In this document: piece by piece, positions 44,201 to 55,640 of the stretch | How positions within the stretch are numbered: position 1 is the first letter of the stretch | Layout: each line of letters opens with the position of its first letter | Origin: Plazaster borealis | Lineage: Eukaryota; Echinodermata; Asteroidea; Forcipulatida; Labidiasteridae | NCBI GenBank assembly: GCA_021014325.1 | Contig: CM037472.1 | Coordinates: 1,488,001 to 1,552,000, forward strand | DNA: 64,000 nt | Direction: 5' to 3' | The notes under the pieces: model-generated | The model's database searches: none | Told to the model about the DNA's origin: nothing | What the model saw: the letters and a program-made list of their open reading frames with translations, nothing else | Translations under genes and position numbers: made by a program

Positions 44201-47200
44201 CTATGAGACTAATAGGTTTCATTCATGGAGTCTTATGGCCGAGTGGTTAAAGGGTCTGTATACGTTTGGTAATGACTCTGAAAATTAATGGCAAGAAACA
44301 CTTACTTGGTAAGAAGTACAGCAGCTTTGGATAGTATAATGCATTTTGAGAAACTTTTCACTTCAAAGTACTGCGGTTATGGACAAAGATATCACTCTTA
44401 TCCCAAAACTATGAATCTGAGAAGCGTTACTGCAGTAACGTTTCTCAGATTGTGTATTCCAAATGCAGATTAATCTTCCTGCGTGGACATAACCGCTCCA
44501 GATTTTCGGCATTATCTCAAAAACCCTACCACCTTTTGAAATGAAATGTTCACAGGTTAGTTTTATGGTATATATCTACAACTATATAGGATTGAAACAA
44601 ACACATACAATCCCTTTAAGTGCTTGGGGACTCAAGTTCTGTTGTTGTCTTAGTGTGGGTTCGAGTCCCGGTCATGGCACTTGTGTCCTTAACGTGACAC
44701 TCAACCATAATTGCTTCGTTCTTTGGATGTGACGTAAAGCCATAGGTCCTGCGTGTTGTGTAAAAGAACCCAGCAAACTGTTATCAGTAAGAGAAGGGGG
44801 TTTGCCCGGTGTTTTCTGACATGATGGTTGCCTGCAGATTGCGCCACTGCAATTCGTAAACCATTACAAGGTGTATAATTTCTTTTTACCCTTACACCAA
44901 TAAAAAAAATCCACAGACAAATCACTGGAATGGGATTCGAACCCATGACCTTTGCATTGCTAGAGCAGATGTCTTACCGCTAGACCAGCAAGCTAGCCAG
45001 GTGGCTAGAGGCAGTTCGAATCCTATGTTTTAGCAGCGGGTAACGCAACAAGGTGCTTCAATACTTGAGTCATCATGGTCAAGCGCACTGGACTCAAGCT
45101 CTGGTGTTTCTGATCAGTAGAGTGTGGGTTTGAGTCCTGATCTTGACACTTGTGTCCTGAAAGCAAAACACTTAACCATTATTGCTTTGTCCTTTGGATG
45201 AGACGTAAAGCCAAAGGTCCCGTGTGCTGTGTAAGGCACGTAAAAGAACCCAGTACACTTGTCGTTAAGAGAAGGGGTTTACCCCAGTGTTTTCTAGCAT
45301 GGCTGGCTGCAGTTTGCGATGCATCACCTTGTAAACCCTTACAAAGTGCTTCAAACATGCATAGTAGCTCTTTATTCATGTACCTGTCATAAAAATAATG
45401 AGCATTTTAAGACGACCTTCCGATGTGATAAAGCACTATCATACAAACTGCGTATTGTTATTATTAATATTACATCTCATATGTTGCTCATCAACTCCTA
45501 TGTGGTGCAAACTCCACAATGCTGTTGCCATGACAATCAAATTTTCAGAGAGTTCCTACATTAAAAACAAAACTAACCCCATCTTAAGGGTAGGGTCATA
45601 GATTGGTTTTTATCAACGTAATGCTGATTTACAGGTAAAATTGTAAAGAAAGATACAATGAAAGTCACATACTGAAAGTTTCAGCTGATTTAATTGTCTA
45701 CTTGCTGAGAAAACAGCAAAACACTGTCACGATATTTTCACATAAACACCGAATCCATCCACGTTTAGCGAGGTGACAGAGGATATCAACCGCATCTCTG
45801 GCCACAGTATTTGCCAAGGGACACCGACCCTCAGAGATCGGAGAAACGACTCATGAATTGTTTCTCAGATTCAAATGTTTATGGGTGAAAAATAATCCAA
45901 GCCATATTTCTTCGAAGAGAATCCTTTTCTCAAAATAGTTTTTACTATCAACAGCTGCAGTGCTTCTCACCAAGTAAGTTTTTATGGTCATTAATATTTG
46001 GAGTAGTTTTCAATGTATGACTCTACCTTGAAATATTCTTGTCCATAGTCCAACTCAGCTACCAACATATGTATGTAGAGTCTACATCCAAAAGCACGTA
46101 CACACTGCATAATACAAACAGTTTGATATACTAAGAGTCAAACGTACATGAAAGAATGATTGTGTACAAATAGTAATAAATTACTTTCCTCGTACATCTC
46201 CAGGTTTTTTCTCTGAATGCTGTGTCACAAACTCTAATTTCAATCACTCAAGCAGGCACCTGAATATATTTGCAATACACACAGTTGCAGATTGAATTGC
46301 ATGTGAATAAATAGAACATTATCAGCATCGTATTTTCGGTTGTGTTTGGATTGGATAAACTAGCAGTCAATAAATGTTCTATACATTTGCTGACAATGCA
46401 GGCCTGCTGTTTGCATAGATGCATGGTCAAATTCCACCCATCTTAGAACACTGTGAATGAAGCCTTACGCCCTCTAGTGTTGAGAAAATGAAGAAGCTTC
46501 GGTTCATTTCACTTCTGCTTCTAATTATTTTCTCAAAACTTAAAATGCAAAAGGAACGACAACAGAAATAAATGTCAAATCAGCATTTTAATTGAATTGA
46601 CATTATGGCGGAAAAATACCGAACAAATTACTAGGGATTTAATCAAAAGATGAAATAAGAACACAGACTAATTGAATAAGTTAGCAAGAAGTTAAAATAA
46701 TGGATGAATAACATGTTTTTGACATTTCAGACTTTGAGACTGAACTTGCTGGCGTCATACAAATTTATACTCGCAAGGTACAGTTTTTTAATGTCAAACG
46801 TTTGCGTCTGTTTTGACAAAGTGATGCTTATTTATAAAAATGCTATTAACTGTATCTCCCTTACGCAAACAAATTAGACGAGATATAAAACGTTGTTGAC
46901 GAAATGAAATTAATTGTCACAACTGATGAAAAACAGGTTGTTTACACCTGCAGAATTCATGCTACATTAAAGGAGCACATTAGACTAATTGGAACGTAAT
47001 CACGCGCTTAACTTCACACAAAGTAGCTCAGAGCCAAAAACACCTGCATCAGGCCACAGTGGGTCATCAACAGACTAAAAGTACAAGTCCTCTTTTCCTA
47101 CTTCTATCTGGCAATGTCAACATCAGGTGGTTGCTAGTGATACGTTTTCTACATCATTTATCAATTTAGCCAAGAAAGAGTTGCTATGAAGCTGTGAGGT

Positions 47201-50200
47201 ATAGTAATACAGAGGGTATTACTTCAGCCCATCTGCCCTGAGGGTTCCTGGGGTATGACCTGAATTCTGCTGGTTACCTCCAGGCAGGTACTCGCCAAAT
47301 GCTTGCCAAGTACTGTTCCAATACCCTTTGCAGTGTGAATGCTCGAAGGCCTCGGTATATTTCTACATCCGTGGAAGTTTCCACTCCATTCAAGACATTA
47401 ACCTCTTACTTTCTCCTGAGTCACTTCCAACTCAGAGAAATTGTATGTAGGGCCTACGTCACTGACTGACTTAAATAATTTCAGTTATATTATATTTGGT
47501 TTTACCCGTACACCGATGTCTGTAAAGCACTGTATACTCAGTACTTTCCCGAGTCCTGTGAAAAAAATCACAGGCATATTACTCGGGTGGGATTCGAACT
47601 CACGACCTTTGCCAATCTAGAGCAGATGTCTTACCAACTAGACCACCGAGATTGCCCGGTAGCTAGAGGCAGTTCGAATCCTATAATTTCAGTTATCTTC
47701 ATATCTTCATTTTAAGTAACAAGACTCTTTCAATGCAGTCTCAGAATTCATTCCCAGTACATGTACATGTACAAACATATCTAGAGACCTGTTTAGCTTT
47801 GGCAAGATGGAATTCTGTATTCTGTGACAATTTTTGTTCAAATATTCCATGATCCTTTTGTCGGGGAATATTGTGTGAGTTCCTTGATTATGCATATTGC
47901 ATACTGCAAAATGTCATCTAAGAATAGGCTTGTGAGATATATCTTGAGATATTTGAAGAGGGACGAGTAATAAGAACCGGAGTGCTTCCACATGTAATAC
48001 TAGTATTCAACTCTCAAGTGCATTAGCTGTGATGATTGGTTTACTGCATGATTGCATGACAACACATGTACGACATTTAATCCAGTGTAAATGCAATTTA
48101 TCACATATGGTGTCCCGAGTGTCAGGATCCTCAAAGGCAGATAGGATTGGGCAGTCGGCAGCATGCTCAACACATTACATGTGATTATCTGGTTGAATGG
48201 AGACAGGTTCCTTGTTCAGAACTGCAATCATGAACAACTCAAAGATGAATTCCGTCGTGGTTGGCGCTTTGAGATTATGATTTATGATCAAGGAAAGTAT
48301 TGTCAGTTAAAGTCATGTGGGACTTCATTGCGATCTCAAAAATATATTTGAGAATCTATTCTTTTATTAAGAGCATCTGGGATAAAGAATATTAGTTTGG
48401 TTTTACACTGATGTGTGTTAAGCCCTGTATACACCTGAGTCCTCCAGAAGAAAACAACAACAGGCATATTACTCAGGTTGGATTCGAACCCATGACCTTT
48501 GCCATGCTAGAGCATTATGTCTTATCACTAGGCAACCGAGCTTACCCGGTAGCTAGATCAGGCCAGTTCGAATCCCGTATTTAGCAGGGGGGGGGTACCA
48601 GAACAATGTTAAATTTGCAATGGGAATAAAGAATATGTTTTACCCCCATGTGTGGTATAGCACTGTATATCCACAGTGCTTTCTACAGGATTTGGAAAGC
48701 GCTGAGTATACACTTTAGTGTAGTGGTTAATCAAAAATAATAATAAATCTATCAAAGTTTCAAGATTACGGACAACTGGTATTTCAAATGATGCTGAGCT
48801 TTGTGGGTTTTATTCTTGGCCTTAAAGATTCTAGTGCTTGTTCTCTATAGACCAAGATACATGTATTGTCTTTGACCTTTGGAAATGAGGTCAAATCTAT
48901 CAAAGTTTCAAGATTACGGACAACTGGTATTTCAAATGATGCTGAGCTTTGTAGGTTTTATTCTTGGCCTTAAAGATTCTAGTGCTTGTTCTCTATAGAC
49001 CAAGATATTGTCTTTGACCTTTGGAAATGAGGTCAAGCTTTCCTGTACATTGAGGCATAATTCCACTGTCAGCCATGCCCACATCACACAAACTGGCTCC
49101 GAGATGAAGCCCATATGATGCATTAAGCTGGTTTTTCTTTGAGAATTTCAACGAAAAATGTGATCAATGAACTTGGCTTTTACATTTTGGAACTTAGACT
49201 CCGAGTCTTGTGAAGTTTCTGATTATAAGAAATGCCTTTGAACGGCGAAGAGTGATTTGGGGTGAAATTTCACACAAACAATTGCCAGCAATGGAGTTGG
49301 CAGGGAGAAAAATATTTTGCACGAGCAGCAGAAGCACATTGGTGTAATGTAATAACTTACCAATGTCGAGAGACTGAAGCGGGGGCTTACAATAATCATT
49401 ACTAGTTTTTTATATTTTCTATAGCTTTTTTGTACTATAACGTATCAATGCACTTTACATTACCGGTAGTGCCCGTCATTAGGCCAATAACATCCATGTA
49501 ATCTTTCTCAGCGCCCGGGGGAGTATACAGCCCTGGGCTGCTGTGGCACACAACATCAACCTCTACCCTTGCAAGTACCCCTTTGTACTTTCGGGTGAAG
49601 AGAAGCAATTATACAGTCCTGGAATTTCATCTTATAAAGGGCAAGGCCATTTTCATTTTGCAAAGGGCACTTCCATTGGAAAATGTTAAATAGGGGAAAC
49701 TTTTGAAGGGGAACCAAGGCCAAGACCAGGGGCAACAGAGGCCATGACCTCCGTGCCCCCGTGTAAATCCAGGACTGATTATAGTGAAGCATCTTGCTCA
49801 GGGACACAATTGTCATGACCAGGATTCGAACCCACACCCCGATGACTTAACCACCAGAACTTGAATCCAGTGCACTAGACCGCTCCACCATTATTTTGCC
49901 ATTTATTCTTGAATGCAATTATTCATAATTGGGATCAAGGAATCAATGGAAACCAATTACCACTTTGTTGGAACGCCATTGATGAACTAATTGAGTTTGA
50001 GCCAATCTGCAGGTCTCTTTAAACACGTACATAAAAGAGCTCTTTAACGCGCTGTCTTTAAAAGTCAATACTCTGATAATTAGCGGCAGATGTTTTTTGG
50101 TTATCAAATTAATTGTGATTTCCGTCATCTTGGTGTCGATGACTGGCTTTATTCAAGCTGTACCTACTCATGTGTTCTTGGTTCAATCACGGAGATGCGT

Positions 50201-51758
50201 GGGTCAGTGCGGAACCCTCTACCCAAAGTCCCCGGCTTCCTGAAATTATCATATTCCTTAGAATTTCTTCATCTTCAATTTCATTTTCTTCATGGACATC
50301 TGAGTTTTAACACAACTGAAATCAATTGTCTCAATTTACATTTGGAACATAATGGAGAAAGAAATTGGTAAAGCACACATGATGTTTTTTTGATTAATGA
50401 TCTTTTCTGATTGTCACAGGAAATAAACAATAAATTCTTATAATAACAATTTTCACAAAGACATCTGTCTCTGAGTGGCAATTATCACCAGGGCCTAATT
50501 TCATAGAGCTGCTGAAGCACAAGTAGCTAAGCACAACAAAATTATGCTTACCAGATTAAAGTTACCAGCCAAAAGAACCCAGTACACTTATCATTCAGAG
50601 TGATTTGCTCTGGTGTTTCTGGCATACTTGGAGGCAGATTGCGCTGCATTACCTTGTAAAACCCCTTACAAGGTGCTATATAAATGGTTCTCATAATTCC
50701 AAAACTAAGCAAACCTGTCTTTAAAGAGGAAGGGAAATGTCAAATTCAATTTTGTGATGTTCTCATTTTCCAATAGATAGAGTCCTCATGTGAGTGGGGA
50801 ACAAATTACAAGTCTCTAACCTCACGTTAAGATGGTGTAAGTTGCCATTGAATAAATCCTTCCGGGGCAAAATTTGTAAATATCGAAAACATTCGATGAC
50901 ATCATTCTGAGAAAAGTGGGTCTATACATTTTTGTACCGGGATGTTTTTTGGTTCATTCCTGACTTTTTCAAAGCAAAATTGGAAACATTGCGCATTGGA
51001 ATTCCACAAGTTATGGGTGTTTACATTCCAAGGAGGAATTTTTTGTCAGTCAAAATGTCAAATTCAAGGCAGTTTTGATTGAGTATCATTGAAAGTCAGG
51101 AATGAACCAAAGCATCTCCAGACAAAAATGTACAGACCCATTTTTATCAGAAATGATGTCATTGGATATTTTTGATGTTGAAAAATTTTGCTCCGGAGGG
51201 GTATCAAATAAAATGTCAATTTTCATCATTTTAACATGAGGTTTGAGACTTGTAATGTTTTCCCACTCACATGAGGACTCTATCTATTGAAAAATGAGTA
51301 CATCACAAAATTGAATTTGACATTTCCCTTGCACTTTAAACATTTATTAGTAAGTGCTTTAAAACGCCCCCAGATAAAGCGCTATACAACAACTGATTAT
51401 TAATAGTATTAGACATTCTGGAACCTAACAAATAAATAATTGGCAGTATTTTCATGCACTGTCGCTATGAGGTTGTTTTGTCTAACCCATCTCTATTCGA
51501 AATGGATGATATTTTCCGGGCATTCCATTTTGTTTGTAATACTTGGCTGATGATAAGAATCTTATTTCTTACCAGGACGGAGGCAAGCAGCTTCAAGAAG
51601 GCATGGAGGAGAACAAGACCATCTTAGAGCTGGATCTACGACTGACAGAGGTCGGCCAAGAATCAGAGTATTGCATCAATCAGATCCTGAAGAAGAATCA
51701 GGAACGAGAGCGGGAATTAAAGTTGATTGAGAAGGAGAAGAATTCCTTGGATAGATAG
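40967..51758 (+). CDS. TCTE1: Dynein regulatory complex subunit 5 (TCTE1/DRC5), four coding exons
   Basis: Join 40967-41231, 41659-42516, 43845-44008, 51576-51758: 1470 nt, 489 residues plus stop, close to mammalian TCTE1 (about 500). DRC5 is a subunit of the nexin-dynein regulatory complex, which links doublet microtubules and controls dynein in motile cilia and sperm flagella. The family signature NMRRIIAEDPEWSLATVPLL lies at about residues 55-75. A conserved central domain follows (YWQRCCKSRW, GSWKRMFFERHLE, DCGMNFEWNLF). From residue about 305 there are six ribonuclease-inhibitor-type leucine-rich repeats (LQELDLSHNMIGDSGA, LEHLNIRLNRLGDEGG, LRRVNLSCNRLGPDGG…). The C-terminus is charged (KKNQERERELKLIEKEKN). 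The start ATG sits in accATGa. All junctions are GT-AG and keep frame (phases 1, 1, 0). No internal stop is present, so the gene looks intact. Regulation is probably by RFX through the upstream X-box. Confidence 0.95.
41659..42516 (+). other. TCTE1: DRC5/TCTE1 coding exon 2
   Basis: Acceptor cactcttttcag, donor gatgaag|gttggt. Carries residues 89-374, i.e. the conserved central domain and the first two and a half leucine-rich repeats. Confidence 0.95.
42529..42637. repeat. About 30-bp tandem repeat, four copies
   Basis: Unit ataaccttaatccttacggt plus ttataattt, starting only 12 bp inside the intron after the exon 2 donor. Confidence 0.9.
42638..43440. other. Intron 2, no further feature seen
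   Basis: No exon-like segment is needed between exons 2 and 3, since the frame joins directly (DEG|GQS), and none is evident. Confidence 0.5.
43447..43648. mobile_element. Short MITE with CAGAGCTGCCAAC ends
   Basis: Left end cagagctgccaactc, right end gttggcagctctgg (inverted). Interior tctccctgattctg is repeated three to four times. Confidence 0.65.
43667..43770 (-). mobile_element. SINE 3' fragment
   Basis: (AAT)n followed by agtggctttttatatagtgc and tcactcagtgacgctcatgg, the 3' part of the SINE family at 6856-7250. Confidence 0.75.
43845..44008 (+). other. TCTE1: DRC5/TCTE1 coding exon 3
   Basis: Acceptor tctcactccttcag, donor ggacct|gtaagt. Carries residues 375-429 (leucine-rich repeats three to five). 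Confidence 0.95.
44225..44880 (+). mobile_element. tRNA-derived SINE split by a TTAA MITE
   Basis: The SINE head (tcttatggccgagtgg) ends at 44246 and resumes at 44620 (gtgcttggggactcaagttc … gggttcgagtccc). The MITE 44247-44619 sits in a TTAA just after the A-box. Confidence 0.8.
44247..44619. mobile_element. TTAA MITE, family B, nested in a SINE
   Basis: TTAA at 44247-44250 and 44616-44619. Left end AGGGTCTGTATACGTTTGG, right end …CATACAATCCCT. High similarity to 36557-36920 suggests recent spread. Confidence 0.88.
44870..45005 (-). mobile_element. tRNA-derived SINE (same family as 27905-28193)
   Basis: tgggattcgaacccatgacc and accgctagaccagc on the minus-strand tRNA head, with ttacacc…aaatccacag as body. 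Confidence 0.7.
45063..45352 (+). mobile_element. tRNA-derived SINE, + orientation
   Basis: gtcaagcgcactggactcaa, gggtttgagtcctg, gatgagacgtaaagcc, acccagtacacttg and accttgtaaacccttacaaa, typical of the family. Confidence 0.8.
45583..46034. mobile_element. TTAA MITE, same family as 7380-7812, diverged
   Basis: Left TTAA-GGGTAGGGTCATAG, right TGACTCTACCT followed by a mutated TTGA. Shares aaagatacaatgaaagtcac and gaatccatccac with 7380-7812. Its right part resembles family B. Confidence 0.65.
46035..47490. other. Intron 3, no gene seen
   Basis: A short segment at 46731-46777 (ttgacatttcag … actcgcaag|gtacag) has splice-like borders. It is not needed for DRC5, whose exons 3 and 4 join in frame at the expected residue. 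Confidence 0.45.
47498..47680 (-). mobile_element. tRNA-derived SINE (27905-type), minus
   Basis: ttttacccgtacaccgatgt, gtatactcagtactttcc, gtgggattcgaactcacgac and accaactagaccacc. Confidence 0.75.
48396..48580 (-). mobile_element. tRNA-derived SINE (27905-type), minus, diverged
   Basis: ggttttacactgatgtgtg, gttggattcgaacccatgac and cactaggcaaccgag. Confidence 0.7.
48745..49034. repeat. Recent 148-bp tandem duplication
   Basis: Copy 1 starts at 48745 and copy 2 at 48893 (aaatctatcaaagtttcaag … tttggaaatgaggtc). They differ by one substitution (gtgggttt/gtaggttt) and a 5-6 base deletion near accaagatac in copy 2, so the event is young. Confidence 0.93.
49546..49885 (-). mobile_element. tRNA-derived SINE, minus, with internal unrelated segment
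   Basis: Head (aggattcgaacccacacc, cactagaccgctcc) and body (tacccctttg…cgggtgaagagaagc) match 33129-33480. About 49616-49785 has no counterpart in the other copies. Confidence 0.65.
50494..50690. repeat. Dispersed palindromic repeat fragment joined to a SINE tail
   Basis: 50494-50572 (ctaatttcatagagctgctg, ctaagcacaacaaaattatg) belongs to the family at 62169-62340. 50573-50690 (gaacccagtacacttatcat, accttgtaaaaccccttaca) is the 3' part of the SINE at 45063-45352. Confidence 0.65.
50721..51339. mobile_element. 619-bp long-inverted-repeat MITE with TTAA ends
   Basis: TTAA at 50721-50724 and 51336-51339. Arms of about 110 bp (gggaaatgtcaaattcaatt, gatagagtcctcatgtgag, caagtctctaacctc) are inverted at the right end. 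It lies in DRC5 intron 3, about 240 bp before the last exon. Confidence 0.85.
51576..51758 (+). other. TCTE1: DRC5/TCTE1 coding exon 4 with stop
   Basis: Acceptor cttatttcttaccag. Encodes residues 430-489 (DGGKQLQEGMEENKTILELD … ending NSLDR) and TAG at 51756-51758. No AATAAA lies before the MITE at 51870, so the transcript may run into or past it. Confidence 0.95.
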
Positions 51759-51869
51759 ATGGAACAAAGAGGATTTATTGACTTGTGATTATTATCAAGT
51801 TTATAATATTTACCATCCAAATTCAAGTATTTTGTAAATAATTGGTTTTGCTGTTTAAAAAACTTATCT

Positions 51870-52246
51870 TTAAAGGCACTGTACACGTTTGGTAATTACT
51901 CAAAATATAATATTAGCATAAAAACTGACTTGGTAACGAGCAACAGAGAGCTGTTGATAGTATAAAACATTGTGAGAAACGACTCCCTCTGAAGTAACGT
52001 AGTTTTTGAGAAAGAGGTAATTTCTCACTAAAATAATAGAAGACTTCTTGCAAGAAGCCTCTTATTCCTATCTGAAAGCACACAAATTTGTACAACAAGG
52101 GTGTTTTTTCTTTCATCATTTTCTTGCAACTTCGATGACCAATTGAGCCCAAATTTTCACAGGCTTGTTATTTTATGCATATGTTGGGATACACCAAGTG
52201 AGAACACTGGTCTTTGACAATTACCAAATGTGTTCAGTGCCTTTAA
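51870..52246. mobile_element. TTAA MITE, family A, full length
   Basis: TTAA-AGGCACTGTACACGTTTGG at the left and GTGTTCAGTGCCT-TTAA at the right. It is the clearest full copy of family A and starts 112 bp after the DRC5 stop codon. Confidence 0.9.
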
Positions 52247-52309
52247 TCACTGGTATTCACATATATTATTTAAAGTAAGCTTAAAGTTTCTGATAGAGTG
52301 TACATGTTA

Positions 52310-52645
52310 AGGTTGATTAACCCTCCTACTCTTGGTGACATTTTCAAGCAAGGTCACCAACCATTTGAAACCATTCAACTGTACATGTTGTGTATGGTGT
52401 CACAACTGTGCACAGAAGTATACTGTGTAGATACATTCACACATGATAGCATAATGCAGCCTGGCATAGTTATTCTATCAGTCAAAACCACAGTGGATGA
52501 TATTGATTGGTCATACAGTAGGAGGGTTAACTGTGTACTGTGTAGATACATTCACCACATGGTATCATATTGCAGGCTGGCACAGTTTATCTATCATTCA
52601 AAACCACAGTGGATGAAATTGAATGGTCAGACAGTGAAGTTTCCT
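52310..52645. repeat. Direct duplication, about 108-bp unit
   Basis: tactgtgtagatacattcac … aaaccacagtggatga is present twice (from about 52421 and 52528). Inverted words aaccctcctac and gtaggagggtt flank the first part. Confidence 0.8.
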
Positions 52646-53069
52646 ACAATTTAACTAGAACATCTGTCTTTGATATATTGACATCGTTTTCTTTGTGTAT
52701 ACCTTTTTTCTTAATCTTAACATCCGTCCAATCTGTGTATAAACGCTTCTAAGATTGCAAAGATTATGTTTACTAAACTGCCAAAGAAATCAGGCATTTC
52801 CAAATGATTTGTATATTCAGTTTACAATTATCTGTAAAACAATGAGAAACATGTGCCTTATAATTCATTGACAGGCCTGTACTGTATTGGACATCTTTAT
52901 AGGTCTTTGACGCAGAAAAGCAGAGAAATAATTGCAGTGTTTATGATCGGAGATGGGTTTTCGGCAGCCCTAAAACTGCAGTTAATTCCTAAATTAAACA
53001 TGTAAATTACAGTTCGTCCTTGGTGCTTGGTGCTTGGTGGGAGGATTTCTGCACTATTTGAAGTCACTT
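52646..53069. other. No gene seen
   Basis: AT-rich. No exon or repeat recognised. Confidence 0.45.
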
Positions 53070-54041
53070 CAGCGCCAATTTTATAGAGCTGCAAGCACAA
53101 AAAGTAACTAATATTTTCTCTATATGAATTTGGACCCTGAAATGACTAATACCAGTCCAATTTTAAAAGTGTAAGCATGTTACCAGGGGCTAATTTCATA
53201 GCGCTGCTTAAAGGTAAGCAAATTTTTGTGCTAACTAAAGCAGAAAATTTTGCTGAAGTGTAATCGTATTTCACAGGTTAGCAAGAAAATTAGGCGGCCA
53301 GCTTGCGCATTCACCCTGGATTTGCATTGTTACGTCATTCATTTTTATACAGCTGGAAGGTTAGCATGCCTTTTCCTGTGCTTACGGTGAGCAACGCTAT
53401 GAAATGGAAACTCGCGCAGTAAGCACAAAATTGGCCGTTAAGCAGCTCTATGAAATTGGGCTCTCAACAAATTTTGCTCATAAGAATAAATTTCCCAGCC
53501 AAAATACCATTTCACTTGTACCATTTCTGAAAATTGTTAAGCACTATTTTCTGCTAAAGCAGCTCTATGAAATTGGGCCCTTGTTGTTAAGATGTGGAAC
53601 CACTAAGAGCTGCTTTTAAAGCAGAAAACATCGCTTAAAAATATTTCTGCTCAGCAAAAATAAGCAGGATAACCAGTTGGCTTCTCCTGAAGACAATCAG
53701 AGCACACTGGTCGAAATGTCAAGTAGAAGAATCAGGGGTCCAGTTTCATGGCTCTGCTTACCGCGGAATTCTGCGCTTACGGCGCCCTGTAAAGCACATA
53801 GTTCTATGGACTGTAAGCGCAGAATTAAGCGGTAAGCAGAGCCATGAAATTGGGCTCTGTCATAAAGCTGTTAAGCAGAAAATACCAAGCAAATTTCTTT
53901 GCTAAGCAAAAAATGAGTGGGGCACCAGTTGCAACAATGTAAACTTTATGGAATTTTGGCTGGTAACCAGTTTCTGTTAAGCAAGATTTGTCTGTGCTTA
54001 GCAAGTTTTTGTGCTTACAGGCTTTATGAAATTGGGCCCTG
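53070..54041. repeat. Cluster of 'agctgctta' dispersed palindromic repeats
   Basis: At least four partial or full copies are packed together (boundaries near 53195, 53455, 53580, 53739-53854 and 54041), each with ctatgaaattgggc or its complement. 53739-53854 is itself a near-perfect long palindrome (tttcatggctctgcttaccg / cggtaagcagagccatgaaa). Confidence 0.75.
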
Positions 54042-55375
54042 ATCTGTATAGACTATGTAACACCTTTGTTTACAAAATGAGTGACCTTGTACATTCCATG
54101 TCCTTTCTGGCAGGCAAGATACTACACTGGTCATAGGCCCTATGGGAAATTTGACACTGTGTCATAATGTCCACATAAATTCAAGAGTTAAAGTAACAGC
54201 TGTACAAGTGTTGAGATGTGCCGCTTTTCCTCATATCAAATAAACTGACTGGGAACTTTTTAAATGATTTGGGGTTGAACAAATACAAATTGACTAGAGC
54301 AGGATTTGAACCTCGTATCAAACGTTGATTTCAAATCAGACAGTTCAATCTCCATAAAATATCAGATTGATGTTTTCTTCCATTAGGCTGTGTACAAATC
54401 CTGCCTGCAGGAAGTCCAGGCTCTGTGGCTCTTTTGTAAACATGTGAAGTCACAAGTTACATAGTCTTTAATTATAGCCAATATAAAGATATGGTGCTAC
54501 CGCAAACCTCACCTATTGTCATCCAATGTTGGAAAGCAAAATGTTTACTCATCAGGCATGATATTCTTTCTACTTATAAACCGATTTCCGATTTTGTTTT
54601 ACCCTCGGTAAAAACAAAAATCATTGACAGTGTTACAAAATAGCCTTAACAAATCTATAAAAGTCCATGCCATTATTGGTGAGCCGTTGTACTCAATAAA
54701 TAAAATTGTGAACAAATAATTAGCTGTTGCAAACTGCTTACCAACCAAAAAGGACTATTTTTGGCATCACTAAAATTGTCCTACCTTTTTTTCCCCGAGG
54801 GCCAAATATCGTGCCTGTATATTATATTAAGACAGAGCTGTATTTCATGATATGACTTTGTAGGTACGTACCTCACCTGTCGTAAGCCTTGTATATTTTG
54901 ATGACAGGTTACCCTATCCATCACTGCAGAGAGGTACATGCTTGGAGTGAGAGAGATAATGGCTTCATGTTGATGATCGCCATTAGCGGGAAGTGACTTG
55001 TAGCGAATGTAGACATTCTGTCAATGTGCACTCACCGACCAGAGTGGCAATACGTATTATGACTTACATCAATAAACTGTCGAGAGAAACAAATGTGTTT
55101 CTGTAGTCATGTTTGTCGTAGTGTTTTAAAACCCTTTCCAGAGGTAAAGGGACAACAGATATTACCACATATATCACTAATTAAGTAATTTCTCCATAGT
55201 GTAATGACTTGGGGAGTCAAATTCCTTGATATCCTAGAATGGACCATTCCACATATCTAAGAGGGGGGTCAGGCCCCAGATTTTGTTTAATTTTTATTAC
55301 AGGATTTTTTTCAAGAAAAATATTGGATGGTGTGGTAGTAAATAAGGGCATTGCCATGCCATTAAGAGCATTCTC
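54042..55375. other. No gene seen; tRNA-like fragment at 54290-54370
   Basis: Minus-strand fragment (gactagagcaggatttgaac) resembles the 34602-34680 family. The rest is AT-rich without exons. Confidence 0.4.
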
Positions 55376-55640
55376 GGATTCAAATTTGTGGGGGTAAAAA
55401 GTGATATCTTTTTCCATAACCGCAGTACTTCGAAGTGAACAGTTTCTCAAAATGCATTCCAAAGCTGCTGTACTTCTTACCAAGTAAGTTTTTATTGCCA
55501 TTAATTTTCAGAGTCATTACCAAACATTACCCTTTAACGCTACATACGAAGTGTGGACCTGAGAACAAAAGAGGTCCACATAATGTAGGGACTTGAAACA
55601 CGATGTGGACTTACACACGTCCACACAGTGTTTTTTTGTT
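55376..55640. mobile_element. Truncated family B MITE followed by a dispersed repeat
   Basis: 55376-55536 (gtgatatctttttccataac, ttaccaagtaagtttttatt, ending accctttaa). 55560-55640 (gtccacataatgtagggac) is the inverted relative of 24841-24895. Confidence 0.65.

Noticed and set aside
46731..46777. Possible extra exon in DRC5 intron 3
   Set aside because: Exons 3 and 4 already join in frame at the residue expected from the family (NRLGP|DGGKQ). An inserted exon would disrupt a leucine-rich repeat.
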